Shown: piece after piece, positions 32,675-40,935 of the stretch
Position numbering within the stretch: the first letter of the stretch is position 1
Layout: the number at the start of each line of letters is the position of its first letter
NCBI RefSeq assembly: GCF_002482975.1
Contig: NZ_DLHA01000032.1
Coordinates: 62,001-126,000, forward strand
Direction: 5' to 3'
From: Flavobacterium sp. UBA7680
Lineage (GTDB): Bacteria; Bacteroidota; Bacteroidia; Flavobacteriales; Flavobacteriaceae
Length of the DNA: 64,000 nt
Made by a program: the position numbers and the translations under genes
Notes under the pieces: model-generated
Database searches by the model: none
The model's input: the letters and a program-made list of their open reading frames with translations, nothing else
What the model was told of the DNA's origin: nothing

Positions 32675-33034
32675 ATGACAATACAAGATTTAATTGGTGA
32701 TTTTTCCATTTCAGGAAGTAATCAGGAAGAAAGTAATCAGGTTACTTACAAAGGCACTTTGAGTTTATCCTTAGACGATAACAATAGAATTATGGCAAAA
32801 TGGTTCATCAATAATGCGCAGGTACAAAAAGGTCATGGTTTCTTTAAAGATAATATCCTGGTCATTAATTTTAGTTACAAAGGCGACGACAATAAAACAT
32901 ACAAAGGCGTTGCGGTTTACCGATGCATTACTAAAGATGTACTGGATGGATTTTGGTCAGAAAAACATGGAAATCCACTGTTTTTAGGTACAGAACATTG
33001 TTTGAGACTGGAAACTACAGAACGGCTGAATTAA
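32675..33034 (+). CDS. Small beta-rich protein, unknown
   Basis: A 119-residue protein without signal peptide. Alternating strands (VTYKGTLSLSLDDNNRIMAKWF, GHGFFKDNILVINFSYKG, YKGVAVYRCI, LDGFWSEK) suggest a small lipocalin- or avidin-like barrel; an ending of LGTEHCLRLE fits this too. No enzyme motifs. Its last 20 bp overlap the 3' end of the convergent cyclase gene. Confidence 0.65.
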   Translation: MTIQDLIGDFSISGSNQEESNQVTYKGTLSLSLDDNNRIMAKWFINNAQVQKGHGFFKDNILVINFSYKGDDNKTYKGVAVYRCITKDVLDGFWSEKHGNPLFLGTEHCLRLETTERLN

Positions 33035-34067
33035 AATCAACGGTATATAATTTCATTGGTTTTGCTTTCCCTCGCAAAAGTATTTCTCCCTTTTGAATAT
33101 AGGTTATCGAATTATCTTCGGGAAGTGCGTTTTTCATAGTTTCTGAAATAACAAAATCGTGATTAAAATTGTTGCATTCGCATTGAATTCTTGACGTTGT
33201 ATTTAAGAGATCTCCGTGATAAACGATTTCTTTTTTTACTTTTCCTACCCAGGTTGTTACGGCGGTTCCTATATGCATTCCGGCTTTAAACTTTGGAACC
33301 AGATTGTATTTTCCTAAATAATATTCCCGTTTATTCTCTATAGATTGTTTAAGAAGATAAAAACAATAAAGGCATCGTTTATCTTTTAATCCGACAGCAG
33401 ATTTCCAAGTTAGAATAATTTCATCTCCCACGTATTGGTAAATTTCTGCACGCGAAGCCTGAATTGCATCGGTAAAATCGTTGAATAAATCCTGCAATAA
33501 ATTGCTGTATAGAATATCTCCTAATTGTTCAGCAAGTGTGGTGGATGATTTTACGTCGACAAACATAAAAATTCGTTCTTCCTGAATGGGCCGATGGTAT
33601 TGTCCTGTAAAATAATTATAGAAAAAACGGGTACTTAATAAACTGCTGATTTCTAAAAAGAGAATTAAAAATATAGACGCTCCAAGAGAAAACATATAAT
33701 CTTCAAACAAACGTTCTTTAGCATATTTAATAAAAACTTCCTGATAAGAAAGATGTCCTAACATTTCTGAAAACATCAAAACAAAGAATAGTAAAAACAA
33801 TAATATGCTTATGCTGTAAATCAGCGCTTTTAAAAGCATCGCTCCTAAAAAGGAATATCGGTTTAAATTGATAAGACGCTTCTCAAATGTTATAATAATG
33901 AAACCTATAAAAACGCCTATAATTATGCCGGGCAAAAGCTTTAAATAATCAAAGTTGGATTCTGCATCAGTAATTGAGGCATATAGCAAACCTAAGATTC
34001 CGCCGGCAATAGCGGCTTTAAAAACAAGACTGTATTTTTTATAAAAAGGCAGCTTAGGCAAATCCAT
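33015..34067 (-). CDS. Membrane-bound class III adenylate/guanylate cyclase
   Basis: A 350-residue protein: four predicted N-terminal membrane segments (about residues 15-165) and a C-terminal class III cyclase domain. Metal-binding Asp in FMFVDVKSSTTLAEQLGD and in YVGDEIILTW; KAGMHIGT, then YHGDLLNTTSRIQ with the Asn/Arg transition-state pair. It makes cAMP (or cGMP) at the cytosolic face. The start is placed at ATG 34067 (MDLPKLPFYK), because the frame upstream to 34166 would run across the terminator hairpin of the neighbouring operon (34149-34173). A Crp/Fnr-type protein is encoded 4 kb away, but a link is not shown. Confidence 0.85.
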   Translation of the reverse strand: MDLPKLPFYKKYSLVFKAAIAGGILGLLYASITDAESNFDYLKLLPGIIIGVFIGFIIITFEKRLINLNRYSFLGAMLLKALIYSISILLFLLFFVLMFSEMLGHLSYQEVFIKYAKERLFEDYMFSLGASIFLILFLEISSLLSTRFFYNYFTGQYHRPIQEERIFMFVDVKSSTTLAEQLGDILYSNLLQDLFNDFTDAIQASRAEIYQYVGDEIILTWKSAVGLKDKRCLYCFYLLKQSIENKREYYLGKYNLVPKFKAGMHIGTAVTTWVGKVKKEIVYHGDLLNTTSRIQCECNNFNHDFVISETMKNALPEDNSITYIQKGEILLRGKAKPMKLYTVDFNSAVL

Positions 34068-34148
34068 ATTAAAGATGCTTTCGTTCTTTATAAAAATAGA
34101 TAAAATCTTGATATAAACTACCGCAGAAGTTTTTCTGTTCAAAAAAAA

Positions 34149-34173
34149 TCCCTGAATGAAATTCATTCAGGGA
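34149..34173 (-). terminator. Terminator of the electrophile-detoxification operon
   Basis: Ten-base perfect arms TCCCTGAATG/CATTCAGGGA with a 5-base loop, followed on the minus strand by a run of eight T. It is 20 bp after the ene-reductase stop codon. Confidence 0.85.
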
Positions 34174-34192
34174 AAACTTTATTCTTATAATA

Positions 34193-35302
34193 TTAAATCT
34201 CTACTGGCTCCTTATAAACTTCCCAGTCTGTATAACCGTGAGTTCCTAATCCGTAATGTAAATCGCGGATTGGCTGCGTCAATTCCCAATTGTTTTGTAA
34301 ACGTTCTACTAAATCAGGATTCGATATAAACGGTTCACCAAATCCGGCAATGTCAATAGTTCCGGCATTAATAAGTTGTTCTGATTTTTCTCTGTCCATA
34401 CTTCCGGCTAGAATAATAACGCCATCGTACCAAGAACGGAAACGTTCTATAAAACCACCCGGCAAGGCATGACTTCCTTTTGACTGCTGATCCATGATAT
34501 GGATATAGGCAATGTTTCTTTTCTTTAATTCTACGGCCAAATATTGATAGGTTGCTTCTATTTCATCATAATGCGGCAAGTCTCCTAAACCTCCGTATGG
34601 CGTTAATCGAATACCAATTTTTTCATTGGTTACAACATCAACCGAAGCATCTATAATTTCCAGTAAAAATCTTGAACGATTTTCGATACTTCCTCCGTAT
34701 TCATCTGTACGATTGTTTACAAAAGGATTAAAAAACTGTTCGATCAAATAACCATTGGCTCCATGAATCTCTACGCCGTCAAAACCTGCTTTAATCGCAT
34801 TTTTAGCTGCATTGGCAAAATCGGTAACAACATTTTTAATTTCATTTACAGAAAGTGCTTTGGGCTTTGATGCCGGAACAAAACCTTCTACTCCATTTTC
34901 ATTATATCCCCAAGCTGATGTATTTTGCGCCTGAATATCTGATGGACCAACAGGAGCAATTCCGTTAGGCTGATTTGAAGTATGTGATACTCTGCCTACA
35001 TGCCATAATTGAGAAAATATTTTACTTTCTTGTTCATGTACTGCCTTAGTAACTTTCTTCCAGCCTTCAACTTGCTCTGCTGTATATAATCCGGGAATAT
35101 AAAGTACGCCTTTTGCTGTTTCAGAAATGGCTGTTCCTTCTGTAATAATTAAACCGGCGCCAGAACGCTGTTCATAATAAACCGCATTGTTTTCGTTTGG
35201 AATACCATCTTCATTTCTTGCCCTTGTCATTGGTGCCATTGAGATACGGTTTTTTAATTGTAATGAACCAATCTGTACCGGTTTAAAAATATCTATTTTC
35301 AT
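34193..35302 (-). CDS. Old Yellow Enzyme-type alkene reductase
   Basis: A 369-residue FMN-dependent NADH:flavin oxidoreductase of the NemA/OYE type, reducing activated C=C bonds (enones, maleimides) and nitro compounds. Visible: PMTRARNEDGIPNENNAVYYEQRSGA cut here to MTRARNEDGIPN, HVGRVSH, GFDGVEIHGANGYLIEQF, NRTDEYGGSIENRSRFLLE cut to RTDEYGGSIENRSRF, and GFGEPFISNPDLVE. It is the last gene of a five-gene minus-strand operon with an NQO1-type reductase and is 14 bp from the DJ-1-like gene. Confidence 0.93.
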   Translation of the reverse strand: MKIDIFKPVQIGSLQLKNRISMAPMTRARNEDGIPNENNAVYYEQRSGAGLIITEGTAISETAKGVLYIPGLYTAEQVEGWKKVTKAVHEQESKIFSQLWHVGRVSHTSNQPNGIAPVGPSDIQAQNTSAWGYNENGVEGFVPASKPKALSVNEIKNVVTDFANAAKNAIKAGFDGVEIHGANGYLIEQFFNPFVNNRTDEYGGSIENRSRFLLEIIDASVDVVTNEKIGIRLTPYGGLGDLPHYDEIEATYQYLAVELKKRNIAYIHIMDQQSKGSHALPGGFIERFRSWYDGVIILAGSMDREKSEQLINAGTIDIAGFGEPFISNPDLVERLQNNWELTQPIRDLHYGLGTHGYTDWEVYKEPVEI

Positions 35303-35316
35303 AATAATCTGCTTTC

Positions 35317-36141
35317 TTATTTTTTAATTAACCAGCTTTCAACAGCTCTTGAAAAATCTGCCACATCAATTGGGTGACGGCTGGTAATAATGTTTCCGTC
35401 TGTTACTACAGGTTGTTCAAGAATAGTTCCTCCTGCATTTTTTAAATCTACCTGAATGTTCCAGTATCCCGTCAGCTTTCTTCCTTTTAAAATATCGGCA
35501 GAAGCCAATACAACCGGAGCGTGACAAATAGCAGCAATTAGTTTTCCTGATTTATTAAAGTCCTGAATAAATTTGATTACATCTTTATCATAACGAAGGT
35601 TATCCGGATTCCAAGCTCCACCCGGAATAAATACTGCATCGTAATCACTTACCTTTATTTGGTCTGCGGTACGGTCAAATTTTATCCATCCTACGGGCTG
35701 TAAATATTGTATCGCCATAACATGCGTATTTGCCATTTCAGGAAATACTAAACCGTATCTTTCCGGAGCCGGATTAAATTTTGGTGACACTATTTCAACT
35801 TGTGCACCTAATTCTTTAAAATACCAAACTGGTCCTGTTAATTCAATTTCTTCAAAACCATCGGCTACGATTACGGCAATTTTTTTCCCTTTTAAGGCTG
35901 TTTTGTTTTTTACAGGTGTAAAGAAGAAATCTTTTAATGCTTCGTTCCCTGGTGCGTTTAATAATTTTGTCACCGGCATATTTACAACGGCTGACTGAGT
36001 AGACAATTGATTTACAACTTCTAATTCATGACTGTAGTTTGTTTTCATTTCGTTTGTTTTTACGGTTACTTGTGCTTCTACATTTACTACAGCAAGTACG
36101 CTTGTTATACCTGCTGCAATGATTTTACTAATTGTTTTCAT
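35317..36141 (-). CDS. Exported DJ-1/PfpI-family protein
   Basis: A 274-residue protein with signal peptide (to about VEAQ, residue 24), a 55-residue linker and a DJ-1/PfpI domain from residue 85. The nucleophile elbow AAICHAP holds Cys206 with His207, and an acidic partner Glu97/Glu98 lies in ADGFEEIE. Family members act as chaperones, glyoxalases/deglycases or proteases. An exported form is less common and suggests a periplasmic protective role against reactive carbonyls. It lies between an ABM-domain gene and the OYE gene. Confidence 0.85.
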   Translation of the reverse strand: MKTISKIIAAGITSVLAVVNVEAQVTVKTNEMKTNYSHELEVVNQLSTQSAVVNMPVTKLLNAPGNEALKDFFFTPVKNKTALKGKKIAVIVADGFEEIELTGPVWYFKELGAQVEIVSPKFNPAPERYGLVFPEMANTHVMAIQYLQPVGWIKFDRTADQIKVSDYDAVFIPGGAWNPDNLRYDKDVIKFIQDFNKSGKLIAAICHAPVVLASADILKGRKLTGYWNIQVDLKNAGGTILEQPVVTDGNIITSRHPIDVADFSRAVESWLIKK

Positions 36142-36193
36142 TTTTTTAGGTTTTAAATATTAATAATTTGTGTTGAAATTTTTCTGTTGAATG

Positions 36194-36922
36194 TTACTCG
36201 CGAGTAAGCGGTGCAAATTCGATTAGGTTATGAATCCCGTCCTGAAACGGCTGTTTTTTTATACTCGTATTCAGGTAATCTATTACGGGCTGAATTGGCG
36301 GAAAATTGAGATGATATTGAAATGCATCGTTGCTTCTGAATTTTTCGAAGGTTACAAATTGGGTTTTATCATTCTCCAATTGTGATAACTGATACGTTAC
36401 TACGCCAGGTTCACTTCTAAACTGCGGCATTGCGGTATGATAAACCTCCATGAAGTTTTTCTCTGTTCCGGCTTTTGCATCTACAAAAAGCATAATGGTT
36501 AACTGATTGTCTTCTTTTTTACTTGTTCTTCTCCATTGTTCTTTAGTGAGAGGTTCTAAATCTTTTACATAGATTATTTTCTCCGGTTTTACTAAGGCTG
36601 TTTTGGCAAGTTCTTTTATGGATTTTGAATTGTTTTTATCTAATGCCGTTTTACTTGTCCAGCGTTCAAATAACCAGATAACGGTTTTGTTGTTTTGTTC
36701 AAAATAAGCTTCAGACATAATGTTGCTTTCGTTTGAAAGCGATTTTTGAACATACTCGCTTATGGCTTTTTCAAATTTCTCCTGATATTGCTCTTTTACT
36801 TCGTAGCGTGTAATTTTAGCTGTTTCATTTTGTGCTGACGCCAATGTGCTTTGCAATGAAAATAGAACGGTGAAAATCCCTAAGACTTTTTTAGAAACTG
36901 TGAGTTTTGCTTTTGTTATCAT
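36194..36922 (-). CDS. Exported protein with two antibiotic-biosynthesis-monooxygenase-like domains
   Basis: A 242-residue protein with signal peptide (STLASAQ). It has two ferredoxin-like ABM-type domains in tandem: residues 34-110 (TKITRYEVKEQYQEKFEKAI-like, with MSEAYFEQNNKTVIWLFERW) and 140-225 (TIMLFVDAKAGTEKNFMEVY, VVTYQLSQLENDKTQFVTFEKF). ABM domains of this kind commonly are quinol monooxygenases without cofactor or their non-catalytic relatives. In this operon it probably handles quinones or electrophiles in the periplasm. Confidence 0.75.
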   Translation of the reverse strand: MITKAKLTVSKKVLGIFTVLFSLQSTLASAQNETAKITRYEVKEQYQEKFEKAISEYVQKSLSNESNIMSEAYFEQNNKTVIWLFERWTSKTALDKNNSKSIKELAKTALVKPEKIIYVKDLEPLTKEQWRRTSKKEDNQLTIMLFVDAKAGTEKNFMEVYHTAMPQFRSEPGVVTYQLSQLENDKTQFVTFEKFRSNDAFQYHLNFPPIQPVIDYLNTSIKKQPFQDGIHNLIEFAPLTRE

Positions 36923-36941
36923 AACTTCTAAAATTTTAAAA

Positions 36942-37163
36942 TTATTTATTTCCGTTTTTAAAGATGAAAACGCCCAGATAATGAAATAATAAACCTACTG
37001 CCCATGCGCCAGTCTGCCAAAGCGGCCATAGATACGTTCTGTCTGTTAAAAACCAAATAGTCCAAATGGCAGGAATTGATAATACAAATACTAATAAGTG
37101 AATTCTGAAACCTTTTTTAGGGTCAATGTGAGCAATTGTATGCTCGTTTGCTAGATGTCTCAT
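36942..37163 (-). CDS. Small 2TM-domain protein
   Basis: A 73-residue protein with two membrane segments (about residues 22-40 and 48-68), an N-terminal HLANEHTIAHIDPKKGFRIH and a C-terminal positively charged tail FIFKNGNK. This is the common Bacteroidota 2TM domain of unknown role. It lies 27 bp after the NQO1-type reductase gene and 19 bp before the ABM gene, so it is in the operon. Confidence 0.75.
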   Translation of the reverse strand: MRHLANEHTIAHIDPKKGFRIHLLVFVLSIPAIWTIWFLTDRTYLWPLWQTGAWAVGLLFHYLGVFIFKNGNK

Positions 37164-37190
37164 GATATTAAATTTTATTAATTGATTGTT

Positions 37191-37778
37191 TTATATAAGT
37201 TGTGTTCCTAATTTTTCTGTTTTTTTCAGCCATTTTATACGCTGTTCTTCTGTTGATTTTCTCATAAATCCAAAAGTGGAAAATTTGATAGGATCGAATC
37301 CTACGTAACCAAATACGATGTCTTTGAGGATTTGATATTGAGAAGCACGATAGATGAGATAGAACCACCATTTTGGAGTGTCCATCGTAATTAAAAGCCT
37401 AAGGCTTTTTCCTTTTAAAAGTTTTTCGGGGAAGATTTTTCCTGAGTGATGTTTAAATGCAAAGTCAGGCATAAAGATTCTGTCTATAAATCCTTTGGTA
37501 ACGGCAGGCATAAATCCCCACCAGTTAGGATAAGACAATACAATGTGGTCTGCCCAGGAAATGAGTTCCTGAGCCTGAATTAGATCTTTTTCAAGCGGTA
37601 CTATTTTTCCGGTTTTATATCCGTCAGCCAGATTTACGTCGAAATCCAGTTTAGAAATATAAATGGTTTTACAAATTGCTCCTGTACGCTCTACTCCTTT
37701 TTTGTATGCATTAAGCAAGGCATTACAAAATGAGTTTTGAGAAGGATGACCAAGTATTAATAAGATATTCGTTTTCAT
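37191..37778 (-). CDS. NQO1/MdaB-type flavodoxin-fold NAD(P)H oxidoreductase
   Basis: A 195-residue flavodoxin-fold reductase. FMN/FAD-binding loop LGHPSQNSFCNAL near the start, then the catalytic-site segment LSYPNWWGFMPAVTKGFIDR and the GKSLRLLITMDTP strand. It reduces quinones by two electrons, avoiding semiquinones. It is first in the operon, and a perfect 16-bp palindrome (37834-37849) sits 56 bp upstream of its start. Confidence 0.88.
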   Translation of the reverse strand: MKTNILLILGHPSQNSFCNALLNAYKKGVERTGAICKTIYISKLDFDVNLADGYKTGKIVPLEKDLIQAQELISWADHIVLSYPNWWGFMPAVTKGFIDRIFMPDFAFKHHSGKIFPEKLLKGKSLRLLITMDTPKWWFYLIYRASQYQILKDIVFGYVGFDPIKFSTFGFMRKSTEEQRIKWLKKTEKLGTQLI

Positions 37779-37803
37779 TGCGCATCATTTTAATTTGACA
37801 CTG

Positions 37804-37849
37804 CAAAGATTTTAAATAATGCGAAGGACTTCCTGACACAAATGTGTCA
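37804..37849 (-). promoter_or_regulatory. Operon promoter with Crp/Fnr-type palindrome TGACAC-AAAT-GTGTCA
   Basis: The palindrome at 37834-37849 has perfect 6-bp arms. A -7-like AATCTTTG (one mismatch to TAnnTTTG) lies at 37804-37811 on the minus strand. The palindrome centre is 34 bp upstream of the -7 box centre, i.e. about -41, the classical activator position for Crp/Fnr proteins. A further half site TTGACAC occurs at 37795. The Crp/Fnr-type gene next door is the natural candidate. Confidence 0.55.
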
Positions 37850-37853
37850 AAAA

Positions 37854-38450
37854 CTATTGGTGCGCTAATTTTTGACGAATTCTGGTAAGTGTTTGTCTTT
37901 CAATACCCAGATAACTGCAAAGATGCGAAATGGAAATCCTGTTAAATAGCTCTGAGTGACACTTTATAAAATCGAGATAACGTTCCTCGGCAGTTTGAAA
38001 TATAAAGCTTTCGATACGGGCCTGCTGACGTTTTAAAATTTCTTCGGCGACTAATCGTCCGTATCGTTCAAAGCTTGGTAAATGTTCATAAATCCACTGC
38101 ATGTCTTCATAGGAAAGACAAACCATAATTACGGGTTCTAAACACTGAATTGAATATTTACTGGGCTGCTGTGTTATAAAGGCGGGATAGTGTGTAGCAT
38201 AATCACCTTCGGCATAAAAACCTACGGTAATTTCATTGCCTTCGCTATCTATAAAAGAAGAACGCACTAATCCGCTTGCTATAAAACCTATTGTTTTTTG
38301 CACTTTACCGTATTGAAGAAAGAAGTCTTTTTTGTTGAATTCTTCAATGGTAATTTTTAAAGCAAATTGAGAAAGTTCAGCGTCAGTAACGTTAGGACAA
38401 ATTTCCTTTACTGATTTTAGAAATATTTCTTTGGCTGAATTCATTATCAT
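37854..38450 (-). CDS. Crp/Fnr-family transcriptional regulator
   Basis: A 198-residue regulator: cyclic-nucleotide-binding-like barrel in residues 25-135 (FFLQYGKVQKTIGFIASGLVR, ITVGFYAEGDYAT) and a C-terminal helix-turn-helix (ISHLCSYLGIERQTLTRIRQKL). The conserved cAMP-binding Arg/Ser of true CRP is not evident, and there are no Cys clusters for an Fe-S centre, so the effector is unknown. It lies 75 bp upstream of the reductase operon on the same strand, with the palindromic site in between. The start could also be the ATG two codons downstream (38444). Confidence 0.88.
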   Translation of the reverse strand: MIMNSAKEIFLKSVKEICPNVTDAELSQFALKITIEEFNKKDFFLQYGKVQKTIGFIASGLVRSSFIDSEGNEITVGFYAEGDYATHYPAFITQQPSKYSIQCLEPVIMVCLSYEDMQWIYEHLPSFERYGRLVAEEILKRQQARIESFIFQTAEERYLDFIKCHSELFNRISISHLCSYLGIERQTLTRIRQKLAHQ

Positions 38451-38622
38451 TATTTGCTTTGAAACCTCTAATTTAAAAAGAATGTTTTTTAAAATGTAAA
38501 AAACACACGATTATTTTTTATTAAATTAACTTTATAATGTCCTGTGTATTAATTTTTTATTAACTTTAACGTCCCATCAAAATTTAGCCAGCTGAAAATT
38601 GTAACTTCCTAAATTTAAAATT

Positions 38623-39237
38623 ATGAAATGGTTCGTGACTTTAAAAACAACATTTAAGGACAAATTTTTTAAATCAAACCTTAAAAAAAGTTTTGTGGAT
38701 TTAGAGAAAGGAAAACAGCTTTATTCCACCAGCCATTTTCAAGAGGCTATTATTCATTTAGATAATGTCGTCAATTATGAATTTGATTCAACGGCTTATG
38801 AATTAAGGGCGAGCTGCTTTCAAAAACTGGAACATCATTATAAAGCCATTGAAGATTTTGATAAGGTAATTGAATTTAATCCACTAGAGTTTTCTTATTA
38901 CTACCATCGGGCCGTTTCTAAAAAAGCCGTTTTTGATTTTACGGGACAAATTGAAGATCTTCATAACTGTATTCATTATTATAAAAAGAATAAAAATATA
39001 GAAGTTGGTTTATTAAAAATATTTGAAACTGATTTAATAAACGCCGGAAACCATATCGAAAAACTGAAATACAATATCAGTTCTTTTCATAATAATTCTT
39101 ATTTAGAAATAAAGGCATTACTAGCGGATTGTCTTTATCAAATAAAGAAAATAAGGCTTAAAAGGAATAAAATCAGAACGCCTTTTCGCCAAATCAAAAA
39201 AGAAGGGCTATCAATTGTAATAAATCCTGAAATATAG
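38623..39237 (+). CDS. TPR-repeat protein
   Basis: A 204-residue soluble protein with two to three tetratricopeptide-type helix pairs: KGKQLYSTSHFQEAIIHLDN, ELRASCFQKLEHHYKAIEDF, and YYHRAVSKKAVFDFTGQIED. Basic C-terminus KKIRLKRNKIRTP. No signal peptide. It probably mediates protein contacts. Divergent from the Crp/Fnr gene and convergent with the coiled-coil gene, 9 bp away. Confidence 0.75.
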   Translation: MKWFVTLKTTFKDKFFKSNLKKSFVDLEKGKQLYSTSHFQEAIIHLDNVVNYEFDSTAYELRASCFQKLEHHYKAIEDFDKVIEFNPLEFSYYYHRAVSKKAVFDFTGQIEDLHNCIHYYKKNKNIEVGLLKIFETDLINAGNHIEKLKYNISSFHNNSYLEIKALLADCLYQIKKIRLKRNKIRTPFRQIKKEGLSIVINPEI

Positions 39238-39246
39238 ATTTTCTTC

Positions 39247-39519
39247 TTATGATTTCTTTTCTGTTTCAGATTTCATTTTCCTTAAGCTTTTATGAATAAT
39301 GCTGCGGGTTGATTTTTTCTTTAGTTCATAATCTTTGGTACATTTTTGTAATTCTGCTAATAAGATTTTAAAACAATTGTACAAAACATCGAGCTCTTCC
39401 ATGTTTTGATAAATCTTAAGATCATCTTCTGATGTTGTTTGTACCGCAATAGCTTCATCTTTATATTTCTCAAAAATTTGCAGCAATTTTCGATGTTCAA
39501 TGTTATCAATTCCCTGCAT
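39247..39519 (-). CDS. Small helical protein, unknown
   Basis: A 90-residue, highly charged protein predicted almost wholly helical, with a heptad-like middle (LDVLYNCFKILLAELQKCTKDY) and a Lys/Arg-rich C-terminus (KKKSTRSIIHKSLRKMKS). No signal peptide. A coiled-coil partner of the neighbouring TPR protein is possible but not shown. It ends 9 bp from the TPR gene and starts 28 bp after the S41 protease stop on the same strand. It could be a spurious ORF, but composition and start look coding. Confidence 0.5.
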   Translation of the reverse strand: MQGIDNIEHRKLLQIFEKYKDEAIAVQTTSEDDLKIYQNMEELDVLYNCFKILLAELQKCTKDYELKKKSTRSIIHKSLRKMKSETEKKS

Positions 39520-39546
39520 AACGAACGATCAATGTATTTATAATTT

Positions 39547-40908
39547 TCATGGTATAATTTGCAAAAGCGGGTCAATGTCTGTACTTATTTTACTGAGCGG
39601 CAAGGTTTGTACAGTTTCTGTTTTTATTACTATTTTGTTTGTATTTCCTGACATTCTATTTAAGGCTCCTTGCAATAAAGTTTCAGAGCGGTTTCCTAAA
39701 GCAAATACTTCCGGCTGCTGTAATTCATTTAAAGCTATTTCAGGGTTTATTCCTTTTGAATAATTTCCTTCGTGTCTGGCATTAAACAATTTATATATAG
39801 AAGGGTACAATATCCAGCCTCTTTTATCCGGATTGCGGTCGTCTACAATTGGAAATCCTGCTACATCTTTGCCAAATGTTTTTTCGCCAATTGTAATAAC
39901 TTCCATATAGGGTTTTAGATTATTTATAATAAGTTCTGATGCTGATGCCGTCCTTTTTCCGCATAAAATATAAATTTTATTAATTCCAGGATGTGCATTG
40001 CGTAAAGCATCAAAACTTACCGAAGATTCATTGCTTTTTAAAGCCGTAGAAAATGACTGGTCAACATTTCCTCCATTTTGATTTCCTTCAAATTTTATAA
40101 AAAGATCATCTGCTTTTATATTTGGAGCCAAAATTATACTCAGTGCTGTCGCAGATGAGACATCTCCTCCTCCATTATATCTTAAATCTAAAACCAATTC
40201 TGTTATCGATTTGCTTTTTAATTCCTGAAACATTTGCAAATACAATTGTGCTTGTCCAACATCAAAATGCGGAATGCTTACATAACCAATTTTAGTATTG
40301 TTGTTTTCGATTACCTGATATGGAATGGGCTGTAAAAAGGTAAAACCCTGCAAAATAGAAACTGTTTTTGGGTTAGAAAAACCTAATTGAGCAGAATAAG
40401 AAACGACTTTTAAATCCAGCTGCGTATCGGCAAGCATACTATTATATAGATTATCGTAATTATCCAATTTCAATTCTGTTCCTTCAATATGGGTTATAAG
40501 CTGTCCTCTTTGTAAGCCATTATTTTTTGCCGGAGAATCTTCTAAAACATATAATATTACGCCATAATATTTTCCTTCAAAGGCTACAAAACTTACGTCA
40601 AACCCGAATTTACTTCTAAGGCTTTTAGGTGAAGTTTCGGGTTTTTCTGGATGTATCGCGTAGGAATAAATATCTTCGGACTGCAATAATGTTTTAAAAT
40701 ATTCTTTTGGATCTGATGCTAAATTACTTTGGTTTTTTATTGCATTATTCCATAAATAATATCTTTTCATTTGATTGTACATCCAATCGTTTACATATTC
40801 ATTTGTGTTTTCTTCATACGTTACTGGCTCATCTGTGTTTTCACACGAAATAAGAAACAGGGTAAAAAATAAAAAAGAAAACAGCTTAATAGGCAAACAG
40901 TTTTTCAT
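39547..40908 (-). CDS. S41-family C-terminal-processing peptidase lipoprotein
   Basis: A 453-residue lipoprotein: lipobox Cys23 (LFLISC), helical leader, PDZ domain (about 120-200; KYYGVILYVLEDSPAKNNGLQ, RGQLITHIEG) and a protease domain (about 215-400) with GYVSIPHF, LVLDLRYNGGGDVSSA, KRTASASELIINNL (catalytic Ser in TASASE) and the catalytic Lys in GEKTFGKDVAG. It resembles the tail-specific proteases but is exported and lipid-anchored. It is the last gene of the TonB-receptor operon and probably trims or digests peptides presented by that system. Confidence 0.88.
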   Translation of the reverse strand: MKNCLPIKLFSFLFFTLFLISCENTDEPVTYEENTNEYVNDWMYNQMKRYYLWNNAIKNQSNLASDPKEYFKTLLQSEDIYSYAIHPEKPETSPKSLRSKFGFDVSFVAFEGKYYGVILYVLEDSPAKNNGLQRGQLITHIEGTELKLDNYDNLYNSMLADTQLDLKVVSYSAQLGFSNPKTVSILQGFTFLQPIPYQVIENNNTKIGYVSIPHFDVGQAQLYLQMFQELKSKSITELVLDLRYNGGGDVSSATALSIILAPNIKADDLFIKFEGNQNGGNVDQSFSTALKSNESSVSFDALRNAHPGINKIYILCGKRTASASELIINNLKPYMEVITIGEKTFGKDVAGFPIVDDRNPDKRGWILYPSIYKLFNARHEGNYSKGINPEIALNELQQPEVFALGNRSETLLQGALNRMSGNTNKIVIKTETVQTLPLSKISTDIDPLLQIIP

Positions 40909-40935
40909 TGGATAATAATCTTAGAATTAATTATT

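Noticed and set aside
34068..34166. Longer N-terminus of the cyclase from ATG 34166
   Set aside because: That stretch includes the terminator hairpin of the neighbouring operon, so ATG 34067 is preferred.
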